Source of the DNA: an uncultured bacterium
GTDB lineage: Bacteria; Cyanobacteriota; Vampirovibrionia; Gastranaerophilales; Gastranaerophilaceae
Length of the DNA stretch: 7,281 nt
Direction of reading: 5' to 3'
Assembly: GCA_902772945.1 (NCBI GenBank)
Contig: CACYCU010000172.1
Coordinates: 1 to 7,281, forward strand
In this document: in pieces, positions 5,019 through 7,281 of the stretch
Numbering within the stretch: the first letter of the stretch is position 1
Layout: each line of letters starts with the position of its first letter
Notes under the pieces: generated by a model
The model's input: the letters and a program-made list of their open reading frames with translations, nothing else
What the model was told of the DNA's origin: nothing
The model's database searches: none
Program-made: the position numbers and the translations under genes

Positions 5019-7281
5019 ATGAAGACAACTAAAATTAATAGTAAAAGGTTAACAGCATTTATCTTAAGCTTGTTGCTCGTTATGCAGCAATCACTGGCTT
5101 ATCAAGTATTAGCTTCTACGATTACTGATGCTAGCGGAAATCAAATACCGGGACAAAACGGAGTTTACAATGTTCGCCCGGATGCAGCAAACGGAAGAAC
5201 TGGTTTTAGACAGTTTGGTAAAATAGACCTTTCTAACGGTGATGTTTTGAATTTTATTTTTAATTATTTAAAACAAACAGAGAACATTACATTTAATGGT
5301 AGTACTCACGATGCACATTATACAGTTAGTGATAATAACCCTATTGATACTTTTGTTGCATTAGTTAACAATGGTGTTAATATTCAAGGGCTTGTAAATG
5401 CTTTGCAAGAAAATGGTTTGATGAAAACTGATGGTAATTTAATGTTTATTTCACCTAATGGATTCGCAGTTGGTTCATCAGGTGTTTTGAATGTTGGAAG
5501 TTTATCAGTAATAACTCCGTCACAAAATGAATATGATAAATTATCAAACTATTTAAATTTACCAAAAGAAAGTCAATATTGGATTAAAAAGACTCATATC
5601 GAAGAAACTTTAGATGATCCTGGTTATAGAGTTGTTTCAAGGGATTATGATTATAATAATAACTTAGCTGTTGACACAGATAAAACATTTAACCCAAGTA
5701 CATTACAATATGGCGGTCAACAATTAAATATTGATGCAAATGCAGGTGCAATTACTGTTGAAGGCAACGGCAGAGTTTTGGCTCGCGGTGATGTAAACTT
5801 CCAAGGTGGAAAAGTTACTGTTGCAAACGGTGCTAAAGTTTATGCAGGTACTGCATTCTCAAATGATAATTCTAATGTATATACTAATGCCGGAAATACT
5901 ATTGACCCAGAAACACAAAGAACTTTTGCTAATAATCTATTCACAGCATTAGTTAATGCAGGTGATGTAACAAATGCTACAAATATTCAAAATGCTAACG
6001 GTAATATTAACATTGTATCTACTGTTGGTACAGATACTGCAGCAAATTCTCAGGTTAGAAACTATGCTACTAACGGCAATGTTTATATTACTAACTCAGG
6101 TGTTGACGGTATCGCAATTGCAGGCGAACTTACAAACCGCAATGGCGATATGATTATTAAACAAGAAAACACTTCAGCAGGCTTATCCGTTGCAAATACT
6201 GCAAGAATTAATTCTAACAACTCTAAAGTTTCCGGCGTTGAAGGATTGTTGATGCAGAACGTTGGTTCTCAAGGCATGGATATCAGAGGACTTGTTACTG
6301 CAAATCACGGACAAAAAGCTAATTCAGTTAACTTTGTTAACAGAAATTCTGATATGACACTTGGTGATACTGCTAATGTTAACAACGGTGTTAATATTCA
6401 ATCTAACGCTGATGTAAATATTCAAGTTACAAACGGAAACCTTCACAACAACGGTGTTGCTCGCAACCACATTGCAACAACTAACGCTGCTCACCTTAAT
6501 ATAGCTGCTACAAACGGCGAAATCGGTGAAAATGTTCAAGGTTGTCCGAACGGAAATTGCACAGGTATAGGACTTGATGCAAGAGATTTGACTAAATCAA
6601 TTAATACAAATATTGACGGTAATATTACTGCAGTAAGTACTAAAGGTTCTAACAACAAATCTTTGGTAAATATGGCAAGTTTAGGTAACGATATGCACGT
6701 TGATCATATCGCAGCTGACGGAAGAGTTATATTGTTGGCTGATGGTACAGCAACAAAATCTCAAAGATCATACGTTACAAATTCTAATGTTACAAAAACA
6801 ACAGGTACTCAAGCATACAGTATTGTAAACAGAGCATCTGACGATAATACACCAAATGTCGAAGGCACAGGACTTTCATTGATTGCTTCAGGCAAATTAG
6901 GTGAAGCCGATAAAGCCTTAACATTCAGACAAAACGGAGTAAACCATTTATTTGATGGTGATGATGCAAGACAAGGTCACGTATACAATCCAACATTACC
7001 AACAGAAGGTGTTGATATGTTGGCAATCGGTGACATCAATGTAAAAGGTCTTGATGCCGCAAATGGCGGAAAAGCTAATACAAATGTTTGCGCAATTGTT
7101 TCAAGAACAGGTGATATAAACGCTGAATTCTCAGGTGATGTATATATTGAAGAAACTATAGCACCAAAAACAATTAATATGCTTACTCGTGGTAAACATA
7201 TGGTTGTAAATCACTTAGGTGAAGCACCTTCAACATACAGCTCAAGCTATGGTTCAAGCGATTATTATGGCGGAAAACCAA
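5019..7281 (+). CDS. two-partner-secretion filamentous-haemagglutinin-like adhesin, N-terminal part (754 codons visible)
   Basis: The frame is open from ATG 5019 to the window edge with no stop, so this is the N-terminal part of a longer protein. A Sec signal peptide is clear: Lys/Arg-rich residues 1-10, hydrophobic core 13-22 and a likely cut after Ala27 (SLA) or Ala32 (VLA). Residues about 35-170 form a TPS secretion domain: a GFRQFGKIDLSNGDVLNF block (62-79) and the hallmark MFISPNGFAVGSSGVLNVGSLS (142-163), where TPS proteins usually have NPNG[IV]. The remaining sequence is Asn/Gly/Thr/Val-rich with short repeating strands (NGNINIV, NGNVYIT, NGDMIIK), as in a surface beta-helix. Such proteins cross the outer membrane through a TpsB Omp85-type pore, which is not in the window. 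Cysteines are few: a CPNGNC pair at 509-514 and Cys691. The visible end turns Ser/Tyr/Gly-rich (about 737-754). A leukotoxin LktA-type filamentous adhesin is the nearest named kind I can suggest; the ligand is unknown. Confidence 0.88.
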   Translation, partial: MKTTKINSKRLTAFILSLLLVMQQSLAYQVLASTITDASGNQIPGQNGVYNVRPDAANGRTGFRQFGKIDLSNGDVLNFIFNYLKQTENITFNGSTHDAHYTVSDNNPIDTFVALVNNGVNIQGLVNALQENGLMKTDGNLMFISPNGFAVGSSGVLNVGSLSVITPSQNEYDKLSNYLNLPKESQYWIKKTHIEETLDDPGYRVVSRDYDYNNNLAVDTDKTFNPSTLQYGGQQLNIDANAGAITVEGNGRVLARGDVNFQGGKVTVANGAKVYAGTAFSNDNSNVYTNAGNTIDPETQRTFANNLFTALVNAGDVTNATNIQNANGNINIVSTVGTDTAANSQVRNYATNGNVYITNSGVDGIAIAGELTNRNGDMIIKQENTSAGLSVANTARINSNNSKVSGVEGLLMQNVGSQGMDIRGLVTANHGQKANSVNFVNRNSDMTLGDTANVNNGVNIQSNADVNIQVTNGNLHNNGVARNHIATTNAAHLNIAATNGEIGENVQGCPNGNCTGIGLDARDLTKSINTNIDGNITAVSTKGSNNKSLVNMASLGNDMHVDHIAADGRVILLADGTATKSQRSYVTNSNVTKTTGTQAYSIVNRASDDNTPNVEGTGLSLIASGKLGEADKALTFRQNGVNHLFDGDDARQGHVYNPTLPTEGVDMLAIGDINVKGLDAANGGKANTNVCAIVSRTGDINAEFSGDVYIEETIAPKTINMLTRGKHMVVNHLGEAPSTYSSSYGSSDYYGGKP

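Noticed and set aside
6324..6539. 71-codon - strand ORF within the adhesin gene
   Set aside because: Antisense to the Asn/Val-rich adhesin repeats, giving a low-complexity Val/Asn/Ser product.

Overview
The window is about one third G+C. It reads as a chromosomal segment of a low-GC, diderm, probably gut-associated bacterium. The best guess is a non-photosynthetic relative of cyanobacteria (Vampirovibrionia/Melainabacteria, order Gastranaerophilales). That guess rests on base composition, on a release-factor methyltransferase downstream of a lineage-looking small Lys-rich protein, and on a very large two-partner-secretion-like adhesin of the kind often annotated in that group and in Fusobacteria and Elusimicrobia. 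It is an inference; no rRNA or universal single-copy marker other than prmC is present. The adhesin's secretion signals imply an outer membrane. All five genes are on the + strand.

Left part (1-1521), a compact housekeeping cluster: a 53-residue hypothetical protein (27-188), a 166-residue Lys/Tyr-rich hypothetical protein (213-713), and prmC (679-1521), which methylates the GGQ glutamine of peptide-chain release factors. prmC starts 35 bases inside the preceding gene, which suggests translational coupling.

Middle (1522-4768): a 415-base gene-free stretch (1522-1936) precedes a 943-residue protein of unknown function. The stretch is not plain spacer. It holds a weak T-rich hairpin after prmC, a perfect 24-bp palindrome with a short direct repeat on either side, a long imperfect hairpin of about 22 pairs, and a small G+C-rich hairpin followed by a T run. 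The large protein has no signal peptide. Its second half has two glycine-rich hydrophobic segments flanking a beta-rich region, then a LysM-like segment. Its gene ends in a clear UUCG-loop intrinsic terminator (4770-4793).

Right part (4794-7281): a 225-base leader with a 16-bp palindrome and a possible tiny leader ORF, then a long secreted protein starting at 5019 and running off the window (754 codons seen, no stop). It has a signal peptide, a TPS/filamentous-haemagglutinin-type secretion domain with the hallmark SPNGF (usually NPNG[IV]) segment, and Asn/Gly/Thr/Val-rich repeats typical of a beta-helix. It should be exported by a TpsB-type outer-membrane partner not encoded here.

The terminator at 4770-4793 separates the 943-residue gene from the adhesin gene, so they are probably separate transcription units. 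Nothing shows that they work together. No RNA genes, insertion sequences, CRISPR arrays or attachment sites were recognised.
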